A stretch of DNA of 64,000 nt, taken from contig NZ_CAKRXI010000006.1 in the NCBI RefSeq assembly GCF_934424005.1, positions 28,865 through 92,864 on the forward strand. Reading direction: 5' to 3'. Source of the stretch: an uncultured Blautia sp. (GTDB taxonomy: Bacteria; Bacillota; Clostridia; Lachnospirales; Lachnospiraceae). Shown here in pieces: positions 8,577 through 18,324 of the stretch. Positions within the stretch are counted from its first letter, which is position 1. Every line of letters starts with the position of its first letter. Below the pieces are notes generated by a model that saw only the letters and a program-made list of their open reading frames with translations, had not been told where the DNA came from and did no database searches. The translations under genes were made by a program, and so were the position numbers.

Positions 8577-9815
8577 ATGAAAATTGTACATATAGTTTCG
8601 AAAGATACAGGAGGGGCAGCGAGAGCTGCGATAAGAATTAATACAGCTTTAAATCAAGTACAATGTGAATCTTCTGTATTAGTTTTGCATAAAAGTACAA
8701 ATGAAGATGTTAGAGAAATAATGCATAATAGATTCGTGTGGAGAATATTCAAAGGAATTAGAAAAATTAATGAAATAAATATAAGTAAAAATCATTTAAA
8801 GGGAAAATTTTATGAACCTATCATAGGAATACCTTTGGAAAAAAATAAGATTATACAGGAAGCAGACGTTATTAATTTGCATTGGATTAATGACGGAATG
8901 TTGACATATAAAGAAATTTTGAAATTGGAAAAATTGGGAAAAAAAATAGTTTGGACGATGCATGATATGTATCCTTTCACAGCAGGATGCTATTATGATA
9001 ACGAATGTGGTAAATATAAAGACTCTTGTAAAAAATGTATTTTAGCAGAAGATGCTTTGAAGAGAGAGAAATATATTCAGAAAATATTTAGAAAAAAATA
9101 TGCCGTTTATCAGAGAACAAATATTACTTTTGTTGGTTGTAGTAATTGGATTTCAAATTGTGCGAGAAGGAGTACTTTAACTAAAAAACATGATGTTTAT
9201 ACAATTAATAATCCAATTGATATGAGTATTTTTAAGCCAATAGAAAAAGAAATGGCTTTTAAAAAATTTAATATAGTAACCTCAAAAAAAGTAATAGCGT
9301 TTGGAGCAATGCAATCGGATTCAGATCCTCGGAAGGGATATAAGTATTTGATAAAAACCTTAAAATATTTGAATTCTGAAGAATATTTATTGGTCGTTTT
9401 TGGAAATAATGATAATTCTAAAACAAATTCTTTTTATGACTTTGAAGTTAAATCGGTTGGAAAGATTGAATCAGATGATCAACTTGTTGCTTTATATTCT
9501 ATGGCAGATGTTTTTGTTGCACCGTCTGTTCAAGAAAATTTGTCAAATGCTGTAATGGAATCTCTGGCTTGTGGAACTCCTGTGGTTGCATTTAATATAG
9601 GAGGAATGCCGGATCTTATTGAAAATAAAAAAAATGGATATTTAGCAGAACCATATAAGGCGGATGATTTGGCAGAAGGAATAAAATTTTGTACGGAAAA
9701 TAATTTGGAAAATGCGTGCATTACATATGTAAAAAATCATTTTGATATGAAATTGATTGGAAATAGATATAAGAGCATTTATAGTGGGGAGAAAATGCAA
9801 AATGATTGTATCTAG
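8577..9815 (+). CDS. GT4 family glycosyltransferase
   Basis: A GT-B glycosyltransferase of about 412 residues. The N-terminus MKIVHIVSKDTGGAARAAIRI is typical of GT4 enzymes, followed by INLHWINDGMLTYKEI, TMHDMYPFTAGC and a cysteine cluster (C-x2-C). The donor site is around VAPSVQENLSNAVMESLACGTPVVAFN, with GGMPDLIENKKNGYLAEP after it. Of two adjacent ATGs (8574, 8577), the second is better spaced from AGGAG at 8567-8571. Base composition is very AT-rich. The gene overlaps the next by 14 bases. Confidence 0.9.
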   Translation: MKIVHIVSKDTGGAARAAIRINTALNQVQCESSVLVLHKSTNEDVREIMHNRFVWRIFKGIRKINEINISKNHLKGKFYEPIIGIPLEKNKIIQEADVINLHWINDGMLTYKEILKLEKLGKKIVWTMHDMYPFTAGCYYDNECGKYKDSCKKCILAEDALKREKYIQKIFRKKYAVYQRTNITFVGCSNWISNCARRSTLTKKHDVYTINNPIDMSIFKPIEKEMAFKKFNIVTSKKVIAFGAMQSDSDPRKGYKYLIKTLKYLNSEEYLLVVFGNNDNSKTNSFYDFEVKSVGKIESDDQLVALYSMADVFVAPSVQENLSNAVMESLACGTPVVAFNIGGMPDLIENKKNGYLAEPYKADDLAEGIKFCTENNLENACITYVKNHFDMKLIGNRYKSIYSGEKMQNDCI

Positions 9816-11049
9816 TTGTGTTTATATTATTTGCTTAATAGCATATTTAACAGGGATGAATGAAGATAAAAGAAAAAATTTTGAGAGCTTAATTTTGGTC
9901 GTGGTATTTTTATTGGCTTTTTTTCATAAACCATTATTAACTGATGACTTAACCAGAGAATATGAGAAACTTTCTCAAATAAAAAACATGGGGTGGTCTT
10001 TTTTTAATACAAATTATTCATTTCAAGAAAATTCATTATTAGGCAGAATAACATCGAATGGCTTTGAGGGGTTATATGTAACTCAATTATTATATTTTTT
10101 ATTTTCAAAGTTACCGGTATTCAATTTTTTACCAGCATGTGTAACGAGTTTTCAATTTTTTCTTTGTTTTAAATTGTTAAATAAAGCAAGAAAAAGATTT
10201 TCATTATCTTATTATCAGGAAATTCTTCTGTTTTTGAGTTTCATGTTTGTTAGAGAATTAAGATGGATGATGTCTGGAATTCGAAATCAGTTAGCTTTTA
10301 CTATTGCCATATATATTGTATATAACGATTTAGAAGAGAAGAAGAATAAAATTTTATGTATCATAGGATACATATTATGTGGAATGATTCATCAAAGTGC
10401 ATATGTTGTATTATTTTTACGGGTGTTATTATTGATTCCAAGCAAAAAGATAAAAGCAATAATTGCAGTTTTGTTATTAGGATGGAGTACTATGTTATCT
10501 ACGATAGTACAAATTATGTCAAAATATATCAATATCCCAGTAATTAATTCTATTTTATGGAAAATAACTATATATACCGATAATTCCAAAGATAATATAA
10601 ATATAATATTACGAGATTATTATAAAAAGGTAATGATTTCTAATAGTATGCTGTTAGTTGTGGCCTTTGTTTTTTGTATTATAGGCATTAGATATATTAG
10701 AAAATTTGCACCAGGTCAATATAATTGCTATATGTTAGGAAGATATGGCAATAAAAATATTAATATTTCTGAGAATCTTAGTGAGAATTATGTATATATA
10801 TGCTTATATGCGGTTTGTTTAACGATAGGATCATATATGTATTATTGGTTATTTTTACGTTTTGCGGTGCTTGTTCAATTGATGTTACCCGTATTAGCAG
10901 CATATATATTTTCTGTGAAAAACAGGTCGTATCGCTCAGCACAGGTGGAAAAGATATTTTTATTTTTTGCGATTATGTTAAAATTTGTAATTATGGTTTT
11001 AGTAGTGAATGCCAGTTTTGATTTCAGTTTGTTTAGTTTGTATTCTTAA
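9802..11049 (+). CDS. EpsG-like polysaccharide polymerase (multi-pass membrane protein)
   Basis: A hydrophobic protein of about 415 residues with roughly ten predicted membrane helices. It carries the EpsG-type signature around RELRWMMSGIRNQLAFTIAIY (written here in part), followed by a histidine in GMIHQSAYVVLF. Such proteins act as Wzy-like polymerases joining lipid-linked repeat units outside the membrane. It is the only polymerase candidate in the locus, which fits one Wzx flippase nearby. ATG 9802 starts inside the previous gene; GGGGAG at 9786-9791 lies upstream. The in-frame ATG at 9757 lies deeper in the previous gene and is less likely. Confidence 0.82.
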   Translation: MIVSSCVYIICLIAYLTGMNEDKRKNFESLILVVVFLLAFFHKPLLTDDLTREYEKLSQIKNMGWSFFNTNYSFQENSLLGRITSNGFEGLYVTQLLYFLFSKLPVFNFLPACVTSFQFFLCFKLLNKARKRFSLSYYQEILLFLSFMFVRELRWMMSGIRNQLAFTIAIYIVYNDLEEKKNKILCIIGYILCGMIHQSAYVVLFLRVLLLIPSKKIKAIIAVLLLGWSTMLSTIVQIMSKYINIPVINSILWKITIYTDNSKDNINIILRDYYKKVMISNSMLLVVAFVFCIIGIRYIRKFAPGQYNCYMLGRYGNKNINISENLSENYVYICLYAVCLTIGSYMYYWLFLRFAVLVQLMLPVLAAYIFSVKNRSYRSAQVEKIFLFFAIMLKFVIMVLVVNASFDFSLFSLYS

Positions 11050-11073
11050 GATGAAGTAAAGAGAGTAAGTTTT

Positions 11074-11718
11074 ATGATTGGAAAAATTTTTAAATTAATA
11101 AAAAATGTATTGGTTATAAAAAAATATAATAAAAAAAATTCTTGCCATATAACAAATTATACAATGAATCTTAAGCAATTAGAATATATTGGGAAAGAAG
11201 TAAGAATTAATAAAGGATGTACATTCCCAGATCCAAACGGAAAAATATCAATTGATGATTATTCTTATATTAATTCGGGCTATCTTTATAATTGTGTAAT
11301 TGGAAAATATTGTTCTATTGGACAAAATGTTTCTTTGGGACCAGGTGAACACTATGTAAATCATTTAAGTACATTTCCAATTAGTAACCTTGTATTAGGT
11401 AAAAAGGACTTGACAGAATTTAAAGCATCATTACCTGCAATGATAGGTAATGATGTTTGGATTGGTAACAACGCTGTGATTTTACAGGGTATTAAGGTTG
11501 GTGATGGAGCTATAGTTGCTGCGGGTGCGGTAGTAACAAAAGATGTTGAACCTTACTCTATTGTAGGGGGGGTTCCAGCAAGAGTGATTAAGAAACGATT
11601 TGATGAAGTAACAATTCAGAAATTGATGGATTTGGCATGGTGGAAGAGAGGAGAAGAATGGATACGAAGTAATAGAGATTTATTTGTTGGAGAGCTGGTT
11701 CTAGGAAATACAGATTAG
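11074..11718 (+). CDS. CatB-like hexapeptide-repeat acetyltransferase
   Basis: A left-handed beta-helix O-acetyltransferase of 214 residues, expected to acetylate a capsule sugar from acetyl-CoA. Repeats include [52 protein letters not shown] and the closing [22 protein letters not shown]. The [12 protein letters not shown] segment holds the histidine expected in the active site. A run of seven G (11566-11572) encodes part of VGGV in frame; the other acetyltransferase in this locus has an eight-G run that breaks its frame. The ATG follows AGAGAGTAAG. Confidence 0.88.
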   Translation: MIGKIFKLIKNVLVIKKYNKKNSCHITNYTMNLKQLEYIGKEVRINKGCTFPDPNGKISIDDYSYINSGYLYNCVIGKYCSIGQNVSLGPGEHYVNHLSTFPISNLVLGKKDLTEFKASLPAMIGNDVWIGNNAVILQGIKVGDGAIVAAGAVVTKDVEPYSIVGGVPARVIKKRFDEVTIQKLMDLAWWKRGEEWIRSNRDLFVGELVLGNTD

Positions 11719-11750
11719 AAAATTAACTGTATATGGGGAGAATTTATCTT

Positions 11751-13187
11751 TTGAGAAAGGATTATAGCATAGATAGTATGAGCAAAAATAGTCGTTCGAA
11801 ATATTTGTTAAAAAATACTGTTATATTTGCAATTGGAAATTTTAGTACAAAACTAATTGCTTTTTTTTTAGTACCGTTTTATACATATGTCTTAACTACT
11901 GAGGAATATGGCGTAATTAACTTAATATTTACCTTGGCAACGTTAATTGGTCCTTTTTTAATGGTTAATCTTCAAGATGCAGTTCGTAGATTTGCACTTG
12001 AAAGTAATGCTGATTATAAGGCTATATTGTCTGTTGAATGGACGGTTGTAATAGCTGGACATTTGTTTGGACTTGTATTGATTCCTTTAGCAAAAGTGTA
12101 TGCTCCAATTAGTTCATATTCACTTGAATTATATTTTTATATTGTATCACTTAGTGCGAATACGATTTTTCTTGAGTATCTTAGAGGAATCGAAAGAATG
12201 AAAGCCTATTCATTTTGCAGTGTGTTTTCTTCATTTGCTATTGCTGTTTTGAATATACTTTTTTTAACACGAATGCAATTAGGTGTTTCTGGGTATTTTT
12301 TGTCTTATATTATTGCATTTACATTTTCAAGCCTTATAGCAATAATAATAGGAAAACAGTACATAGTATTTCGAGAATGGAAATGGGATAAGACATTGTT
12401 TTGTAATATGCTTAAGTTTTCCATTCCGATGGTGCCGAATAGTCTTCTTTGGTGGATATCATCATCTTCGGATCATATTATGGTAACACAATTTATAAGT
12501 GCAGCAGCCAATGGAATATATACTGTCTCATACAAAATACCTACTTTGATTTCAACAATAAGTAACATTTTTATGCAGGCATGGCAGATTTCCGCAATTA
12601 AGGAAAATGATAATAAAAAAGATAATGATTTTTCAAATCTAATGTTTGATGTATATATAAGATTTATTACCTTACTTACAGGCTTTCTTCTCATTATAAT
12701 TAAACCATTTATGTACATATACGTGAATCCTGATTTTGTTGAAGCATGGAAATATACGCCTTTTTTGATTATTGGTTATGCGTTCTCGACTTTGGGAACA
12801 TTTGTTGGTACACCTTACTATGTTTATAAAGACATGAAAGGCAATATGTTTTCAGCGGCTTCAGGAGCGATAATTAATGTTATATTGAATGCAATTTTGA
12901 TTCCTACTATTGGTGTTCAGGGAGCGGCAGTAGCCACATGTGTTAGCTATATCGTGGTATTTGTTTATAGGGTGTTTGATACACGAAAGTATGAGATTTT
13001 AAATTATAAAAAGAAAGAGTATGGTGTATTTTTATTTGGTACATTGATTTTGGCTGGGCTTTGTTATTTGAATTTTCAATGGAAATTTCTTATTATGCTT
13101 ATAATTTATATTTGTTTAATTGCTCTTAATAAGCAGTTGATCGGAACAATGATTCATGTGTTGAAACAAAAAATAATAAAAAAGTGA
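11751..13187 (+). CDS. Wzx-type flippase / polysaccharide transporter (MOP superfamily)
   Basis: An integral membrane protein of roughly 478 residues with about 12-14 hydrophobic segments, starting with LLKNTVIFAIGNFSTKLIAFFL, then LVPFYTYVLTTEEYGVINLI. It matches the polysaccharide biosynthesis (RfbX/Wzx) family that flips lipid-linked repeat units to the outer leaflet. The start is uncertain. TTG 11751 has GGGGAG 10 bases upstream. ATG 11778 is further from any Shine-Dalgarno. ATG 11733 has none. It sits between the acetyltransferase and LicD genes. Confidence 0.88.
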   Translation: MRKDYSIDSMSKNSRSKYLLKNTVIFAIGNFSTKLIAFFLVPFYTYVLTTEEYGVINLIFTLATLIGPFLMVNLQDAVRRFALESNADYKAILSVEWTVVIAGHLFGLVLIPLAKVYAPISSYSLELYFYIVSLSANTIFLEYLRGIERMKAYSFCSVFSSFAIAVLNILFLTRMQLGVSGYFLSYIIAFTFSSLIAIIIGKQYIVFREWKWDKTLFCNMLKFSIPMVPNSLLWWISSSSDHIMVTQFISAAANGIYTVSYKIPTLISTISNIFMQAWQISAIKENDNKKDNDFSNLMFDVYIRFITLLTGFLLIIIKPFMYIYVNPDFVEAWKYTPFLIIGYAFSTLGTFVGTPYYVYKDMKGNMFSAASGAIINVILNAILIPTIGVQGAAVATCVSYIVVFVYRVFDTRKYEILNYKKKEYGVFLFGTLILAGLCYLNFQWKFLIMLIIYICLIALNKQLIGTMIHVLKQKIIKK

Positions 13188-13253
13188 AGCCCAAACTTTT
13201 GAAGAATGCCTAACTAATTAGGGGTAGTTATCTATAGAAATGGAGAAAATTTT

Positions 13254-14090
13254 ATGAAAAAACAAATTTCTGGGCAGAAATTAGATTTGAAAGATATTCA
13301 GGAAATATCATATGGAATATTGAAAGAGTTTAAATGTTTTTGCGATACTAATGAACTTAGATATTATTTAGCATATGGTACACTAATAGGTGCTGTTCGG
13401 CATAAGGGATTTATTCCATGGGATGATGATATTGATGTTTTTATGCCACGACCAGACTATGAAAAGTTGTTGAAACTTTATAAAGATAATGCAAATTATC
13501 AGCTTTATAGTCCTAGAAAACAAAGAGATTATTATTGCAGTTATATGAAACTTGTTGATGCAAATACTTATCATCTTATGCCTGATGGGTCTGTTTGTTC
13601 ACGCGGAGTCGATATTGATATATTTGCTTTGGATGGTCAGCCATCGGATTTTTGTATTGCAAAAGCAAACTTTGAAAAGGTATTTAAAAAATACGAAAAT
13701 TTTAGTCTTCGAATGATAAGATATAGATATTGTGCAAAAGGTGGAATTGCAAATGCTTTTAAACGTATGTTGGCGAAAACGCTAATATCGAGTGGCGTTA
13801 TTGCTAAGTTGTCAGCGCATTTTGATAAGCAATATAGCTATTATGATTATGATCTGGCAACATATATTGCTCCTTCAAATGCCAATATGTCAGAATCTTT
13901 TAGTGTTTGGGATAAAGGGCTTTTTGAACCATGCATTCAGGTAAAGTTTGAAAAAGAAGAATTCTCAATTCCGATTGGATATGACGAGATTCTATCGTCC
14001 TACTATGGAGATTATATGAAACTTCCACCAGAAGATAAAAGAGCATCTACACATTTAGAGGAATATTTTAGGAAAAATAGATATTCTTAA
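13254..14090 (+). CDS. licD: LicD family phosphocholine transferase
   Basis: A LicD-type enzyme (278 residues) that moves phosphocholine (or a related phosphoryl group) from a CDP-activated donor onto a cell-surface glycan. The hallmark N-terminal block is present: YYLAYGTLIGAVRHKGFIPW followed at once by the acidic DDDIDVFM, and later RGVDIDIFALDG. ATG 13254 has TGGAG nearby. It is the first of four consecutive genes for choline use (licD, licC-licA fusion, licC-like, choline transporter). That context strongly supports phosphocholine rather than ribitol phosphate as the group transferred. Confidence 0.9.
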   Translation: MKKQISGQKLDLKDIQEISYGILKEFKCFCDTNELRYYLAYGTLIGAVRHKGFIPWDDDIDVFMPRPDYEKLLKLYKDNANYQLYSPRKQRDYYCSYMKLVDANTYHLMPDGSVCSRGVDIDIFALDGQPSDFCIAKANFEKVFKKYENFSLRMIRYRYCAKGGIANAFKRMLAKTLISSGVIAKLSAHFDKQYSYYDYDLATYIAPSNANMSESFSVWDKGLFEPCIQVKFEKEEFSIPIGYDEILSSYYGDYMKLPPEDKRASTHLEEYFRKNRYS

Positions 14091-14164
14091 TTAGTGACAA
14101 AAATTTATTTTGTTAATATAAGAGTTTTAGTAAGATGTTCACAAAAATAAAAAAGGAAGATTAT

Positions 14165-15934
14165 ATGAACAAACAAGAAAGTGATATTTTGAATGCTTTA
14201 TTAATCGAGCCATTTATAAATCAACGCATATTAGCCGAGGTATCTGGTCACTCTTTAGGAGTAGTTAATCGTTCACTTAAAGAACTTATTAAGGCTGATT
14301 ATCTGGACGATTCAATTCGACCTACAATGAAAGCTATAACTGAGTTTAAGCAAAAAACTCCACAACGGGCTATTATTTTGGCGGCAGGCTTCGGGATGCG
14401 TATGGTTCCAATCAATACGGAGATATCCAAGGGGCTTCTGGAAGTTAATGGTGAGCCATTAATCGAGCGTATTATTAAGCAACTTCATGAAGTAGGTATC
14501 AAGGAAATCTATGTGGTTGTAGGCTTCATGAAAGAAAAATATGAGTATTTAATTGATGAGTATGGTGTGGAGTTAGTTGTGAATGCTGATTATGCGACAA
14601 AGAATAATCTTCATTCAGTTAAACTGGTAAAAGAATATCTGGAAAATGCGTATATTGTCCCCTGTGATATTTGGTGTGATCGAAATCCCTTCCATTGTCA
14701 TGAATTGTATTCATGGTATATGGTCAGCGATCTTGTAGACAACGAGAGTAATGTTCGCGTTAACCGTAAAATGGAGCTTGTAACTGTTCCGGAAAGCTCT
14801 GGCGGCAATGCAATGATTGGCATCTGCTATCTGGTGAAAGAGGAGGCAGATGCCGTTATGGAACGTATTGATAAACTTTGCAAAAATCAAAAGTATGATG
14901 GAGCGTTTTGGGAAGAAGCACTTTATAACAAGGATCGGATGATTGTTGCAGCACGTGTAGTTCATTCAGCAGATGTTGTGGAAATTAACACTTATGAACA
15001 ATTACGAGAAATTGATAGTGATTCTAATCAGCTTAAAACAGACGCAATTCAGGTGATTTGTGAGGCGTTAAAAGTAAAGGCAGAAGAAGTTACGGATATT
15101 ACGGTTTTGAAAAAGGGCATGACAAATCGCTCGTTTCTGTTTACTTGCAAAAGAAAGAAATATATTATGCGTATTCCGGGAGAGGGAACCGATCAGCTTA
15201 TCAATCGTCGTCAGGAAACCTCAGTTTATCAAACTATTGATGGAAAGCACATCTGCGATGATATTGCTTATATTAATCCAGAGAATGGATATAAGATTAC
15301 AGAATTTTTGGAAGACGCGAGGGTGTGCGACCCCTTGAATTATGAAGATGTTAAAAAATGTATGAAGAGGCTGCATACGTTCCATGACTTGAAACTGAAA
15401 GTAGATCACGAGTTTGATATTTTCGGACAGATGGAGTTCTATGAAACCTTGTGGGAAGGGATGCCTTCTGTTTATAAAGATTATGAAAAAACAAAAGCAA
15501 ATGTTCTGTCGCTGAGACCTTACATTGATGCACATGCTAGAGAAAAAGTCCTGACACATATTGATGCAGTGCCAGATAATTTTCTGTTTGTGGAGAAAGA
15601 TGGCAAGGAAGAAATTCGCTTGATTGACTGGGAATATGCAGGAATGCAGGATCCTCATGTGGACGTTGCAATGTTCTGTATTTATTCTCTTTACAATAAA
15701 CGCCAGGTAGATCGACTGATTGCAGCCTATTTTACGGAAGGTTGTAGCGATGAGACCAGAATCAAGATTTATTGCTATATTGCAGTCTGCGGACTTTTAT
15801 GGAGCAACTGGTGTGAGTATAAGCGGAACCTTGGTGTGGAGTTTGGAGAGTATTCTCTTCGGCAGTATCGATATGCAAAAGATTACTATCGAATTGTTCA
15901 GGAGGAACTGAAAAAACAAGGGGAGGAAAAGTAA
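14165..15934 (+). CDS. Winged-helix / phosphocholine cytidylyltransferase / choline kinase fusion (LicC-LicA)
   Basis: A three-part protein of about 589 residues. Residues 1-60 look like a winged-helix DNA-binding domain (LNALLIEPFINQRILAEVSG, then VVNRSLKELIKADYL). Residues 68-290 are a LicC-like nucleotidyltransferase with AIILAAGFGMRM, ISKGLLEVNGEPLIERII and PCDIWCD. The rest is a LicA-like choline kinase with VLTHIDAVPDNFLF and IDWEYAGMQDPHVDVAMFC. Together the two catalytic domains can turn choline into CDP-choline. The start is ATG 14165, with AAGGAAG about 6 bases before; an upstream ATG at 14135 is poorer. The stop abuts the next start. The helix-turn-helix may let it sense substrate, but that is inference. 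Confidence 0.88.
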   Translation: MNKQESDILNALLIEPFINQRILAEVSGHSLGVVNRSLKELIKADYLDDSIRPTMKAITEFKQKTPQRAIILAAGFGMRMVPINTEISKGLLEVNGEPLIERIIKQLHEVGIKEIYVVVGFMKEKYEYLIDEYGVELVVNADYATKNNLHSVKLVKEYLENAYIVPCDIWCDRNPFHCHELYSWYMVSDLVDNESNVRVNRKMELVTVPESSGGNAMIGICYLVKEEADAVMERIDKLCKNQKYDGAFWEEALYNKDRMIVAARVVHSADVVEINTYEQLREIDSDSNQLKTDAIQVICEALKVKAEEVTDITVLKKGMTNRSFLFTCKRKKYIMRIPGEGTDQLINRRQETSVYQTIDGKHICDDIAYINPENGYKITEFLEDARVCDPLNYEDVKKCMKRLHTFHDLKLKVDHEFDIFGQMEFYETLWEGMPSVYKDYEKTKANVLSLRPYIDAHAREKVLTHIDAVPDNFLFVEKDGKEEIRLIDWEYAGMQDPHVDVAMFCIYSLYNKRQVDRLIAAYFTEGCSDETRIKIYCYIAVCGLLWSNWCEYKRNLGVEFGEYSLRQYRYAKDYYRIVQEELKKQGEEK

Positions 15935-16654
15935 ATGCCAAAAGTGGAAAGAGCCATTATTATGGCAGCTGGCTTAGGAAATCGAATGCGCCCGGTGACG
16001 CTAACAACACCGAAACCGCTGGTTAAAGTGAATGGTGTCCGAATGATTGACACAGTCATAGATGGTCTGCATAAAAACGGAATCTATGAAATTTATGTTG
16101 TTGTTGGTTATCTGAAAGAACAGTTTGCGATACTTGGAAAGGAGTATCCTGATGTTAATCTGATTGAAAATCCTTACTATGATACCTGCAATAATATCGC
16201 ATCGCTTTACGTGGCAAGAGAACACATTGAAAATGCTATCATTCTGGACGGAGATCAAATTATTTATAATTCGGAAATTCTTGCACCAGAGTTTGAACGC
16301 TCTGGCTATAATAGTGTGTGGATAGATGGAGAAACGGATGAGTGGCTTCAAACTGTCGAAAATGGTATTGTGACGGCTTGCAGTCGGACAGGGGGAAGGG
16401 GAGGATGGCAGCTGTACAGTATTTCCCGCTGGACTTTAGAGGATGGAAAAAGACTGAAACGTCATCTGGAAATTGAGTTTGAGCAAAAGCAGAACCGACA
16501 AATCTATTGGGATGATGTGGCAATGTTCTGCTATCCAGAGGAGTATCAATTGGGTATCCGTCCGATGAATAAGGACGATATTATAGAGGTGGATAATCTG
16601 AGTGAGTTAATTACTCTGGATGCTAGCTACAAAAAATATGTGGAGGAAAAGTAA
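15935..16654 (+). CDS. LicC-like nucleotidyltransferase (second copy)
   Basis: A stand-alone nucleotidyltransferase of 239 residues with the glycosyl-1-phosphate/choline-phosphate type N-terminus RAIIMAAGLGNRMRPVTLTT, then PKPLVKVNGVRMI, and the metal-binding ILDGDQI. It probably activates a phosphorylated small molecule with CTP. It is similar in kind to the middle domain of the preceding protein, so the operon holds two such activities; whether both use phosphocholine is unknown. The start overlaps nothing: it follows the previous TAA directly, with GGGGAGGA at 15920-15927. Confidence 0.87.
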   Translation: MPKVERAIIMAAGLGNRMRPVTLTTPKPLVKVNGVRMIDTVIDGLHKNGIYEIYVVVGYLKEQFAILGKEYPDVNLIENPYYDTCNNIASLYVAREHIENAIILDGDQIIYNSEILAPEFERSGYNSVWIDGETDEWLQTVENGIVTACSRTGGRGGWQLYSISRWTLEDGKRLKRHLEIEFEQKQNRQIYWDDVAMFCYPEEYQLGIRPMNKDDIIEVDNLSELITLDASYKKYVEEK

Positions 16655-18199
16655 ATGAATATGAAAAAAGAACGCGGGAAAATAGATTGGATGATAACCC
16701 TGGTGCCTTTGGCAATCGTAATTACATTATGTGTTCTTTTCTTTTTTGCACCGGAGCAATCTAATACAGTGTTGAGTCAGATCCGTTTCTTCTTCGGTGA
16801 TACTTTTGGTACTTATTATCTGGTAATTGGATTAGGAATTTTTATTCTTTCTCTGTATATTGCTGCTTCCAAGTATGGTAACATCGTCCTTGGTGAACAG
16901 GATGAAAAGCCTAAATATTCCTTCTTTGCATGGGGGGCAATGATGTTCACCTGTGGTCTTGCAGCAGACATTCTGTTCTATTCGTTTTCGGAATGGGTTC
17001 TGTATGCAACTGATCCGCATCTGGTAGAGATGGGGAGCATTCAGGATTGGGCAGGCGTATATCCATTATTCCATTGGAGTTTTATTCCGTGGGGGTTTTA
17101 TCTGCTACTGGCTGTTGCCTTTGGCTTTATGCTTCATGTAAGAAAAAGAAACCGTCAGAAGTATTCAGAGGCTTGCCGTCCGATTCTTGGAAAATACACT
17201 GATGGATGGGCTGGCCGTATTATTGATTTGTTAGCTGTGTTTGCACTCCTTGCTGGTACTGCTACCACATTTAGCGTTGCGACGCCACTGATGGCAACCA
17301 TTATTAGTGAATTGTTCCATGTTGCTGTAAGTCGTACTGTGATCAACATTATTATTCTTTTGATTACCTGTGCTGTATATACATATTCTTTGCTGCATGG
17401 TTTTAAGGGAATCAGCAAGCTGGCCAATATCTGTATTTATATGTTCTTTGGTCTGATTGCTTTTGTGCTGCTGTTTGGTGGAGAAACACGGTACATTATT
17501 GAAACTGGTTTTTCTTCCCTTGGTCGAATGATACAGAACTTTGTTGACCTGTCCACGTTTACTGATCCGCTCCGTACATCTAATTTTCCGCAGAACTGGA
17601 CGATTTACTATTGGGCTTACTGGATGGTTTGGTGTGTGGCTGCTCCATTTTTTATTGGTAGTATTTCTCGTGGCAGAACGGTGCGTCAGACAATCCTTGG
17701 TGGCTATGTATTTGGTGTTGGTTCTACGTTGACGAGTTTTATCGTGTTTGGAAACTATTCTATGGGAATGCAGGTAACAGGAAAAACAGACTTTATTGCA
17801 CAGTATCTGGAAAGTGGTGATCTGTATGGAATGATCATATCTATTATTAAAACAATGCCGTGCGCACCTGTTATCATGGTGGTTGTACTGTTGACGATGA
17901 TTGCTTTCTATGCGACTTCCTTTGATTCGATTGCATTGACAGCATCTTGCTATAGCTATCATATACTGGAGGATGGTGAGCAACCGAATAAGGGTATTCA
18001 GTTGATGTGGTGTATTTTGTTGATTCTACTTCCGATTGCGTTGCTGTTTGCAGAAAGCTCTATGAACAATCTTCAGTCAGTGAGTATTGTTGCGGCATTC
18101 CCGATTGGCACTGTAATTGTGATGATTGCTGTCAGCTTTATGAAAGATGCTAAAAAATACATGGAAAATTTGGAAAAGTCAGCAAAGGAAAAAAAGTGA
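16655..18199 (+). CDS. BCCT family choline/betaine transporter
   Basis: A secondary transporter of 514 residues with about 12 membrane helices, taking up choline or another quaternary ammonium compound. Family marks are FYSFSEWVLYATDPH, YPLFHWSFIPWGFYLLLAVAFG and the tryptophan-rich WTIYYWAYWMVWCVAAPFFIG (with 20 residues shown at most here), then SRGRTVRQTILGG. GGAGGAAAA lies before ATG 16655, which follows the previous stop directly. It replaces the unrelated LicB permease of streptococcal lic1 loci, and its position implies that choline import feeds the LicA/LicC enzymes encoded upstream. Confidence 0.9.
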   Translation: MNMKKERGKIDWMITLVPLAIVITLCVLFFFAPEQSNTVLSQIRFFFGDTFGTYYLVIGLGIFILSLYIAASKYGNIVLGEQDEKPKYSFFAWGAMMFTCGLAADILFYSFSEWVLYATDPHLVEMGSIQDWAGVYPLFHWSFIPWGFYLLLAVAFGFMLHVRKRNRQKYSEACRPILGKYTDGWAGRIIDLLAVFALLAGTATTFSVATPLMATIISELFHVAVSRTVINIIILLITCAVYTYSLLHGFKGISKLANICIYMFFGLIAFVLLFGGETRYIIETGFSSLGRMIQNFVDLSTFTDPLRTSNFPQNWTIYYWAYWMVWCVAAPFFIGSISRGRTVRQTILGGYVFGVGSTLTSFIVFGNYSMGMQVTGKTDFIAQYLESGDLYGMIISIIKTMPCAPVIMVVVLLTMIAFYATSFDSIALTASCYSYHILEDGEQPNKGIQLMWCILLILLPIALLFAESSMNNLQSVSIVAAFPIGTVIVMIAVSFMKDAKKYMENLEKSAKEKK

Positions 18200-18324
18200 G
18201 AATTAACTGGAGAATATGTGAGTCAGCAGTATAATTAGAAAAAAGATCGTGTGAGAAATTGCACGATAACTACTCGGAAAATACACACTGCTACGAGGCG
18301 AGTTGAAGGCAACACAGTTTATGT

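Noticed and set aside
7066..8640. Shared GGAARAA peptide in the acetyltransferase and the GT4 enzyme as a sign of duplication
   Set aside because: The match is seven residues, the surrounding sequences and folds differ, and in the GT4 enzyme this motif is part of a common family N-terminus.
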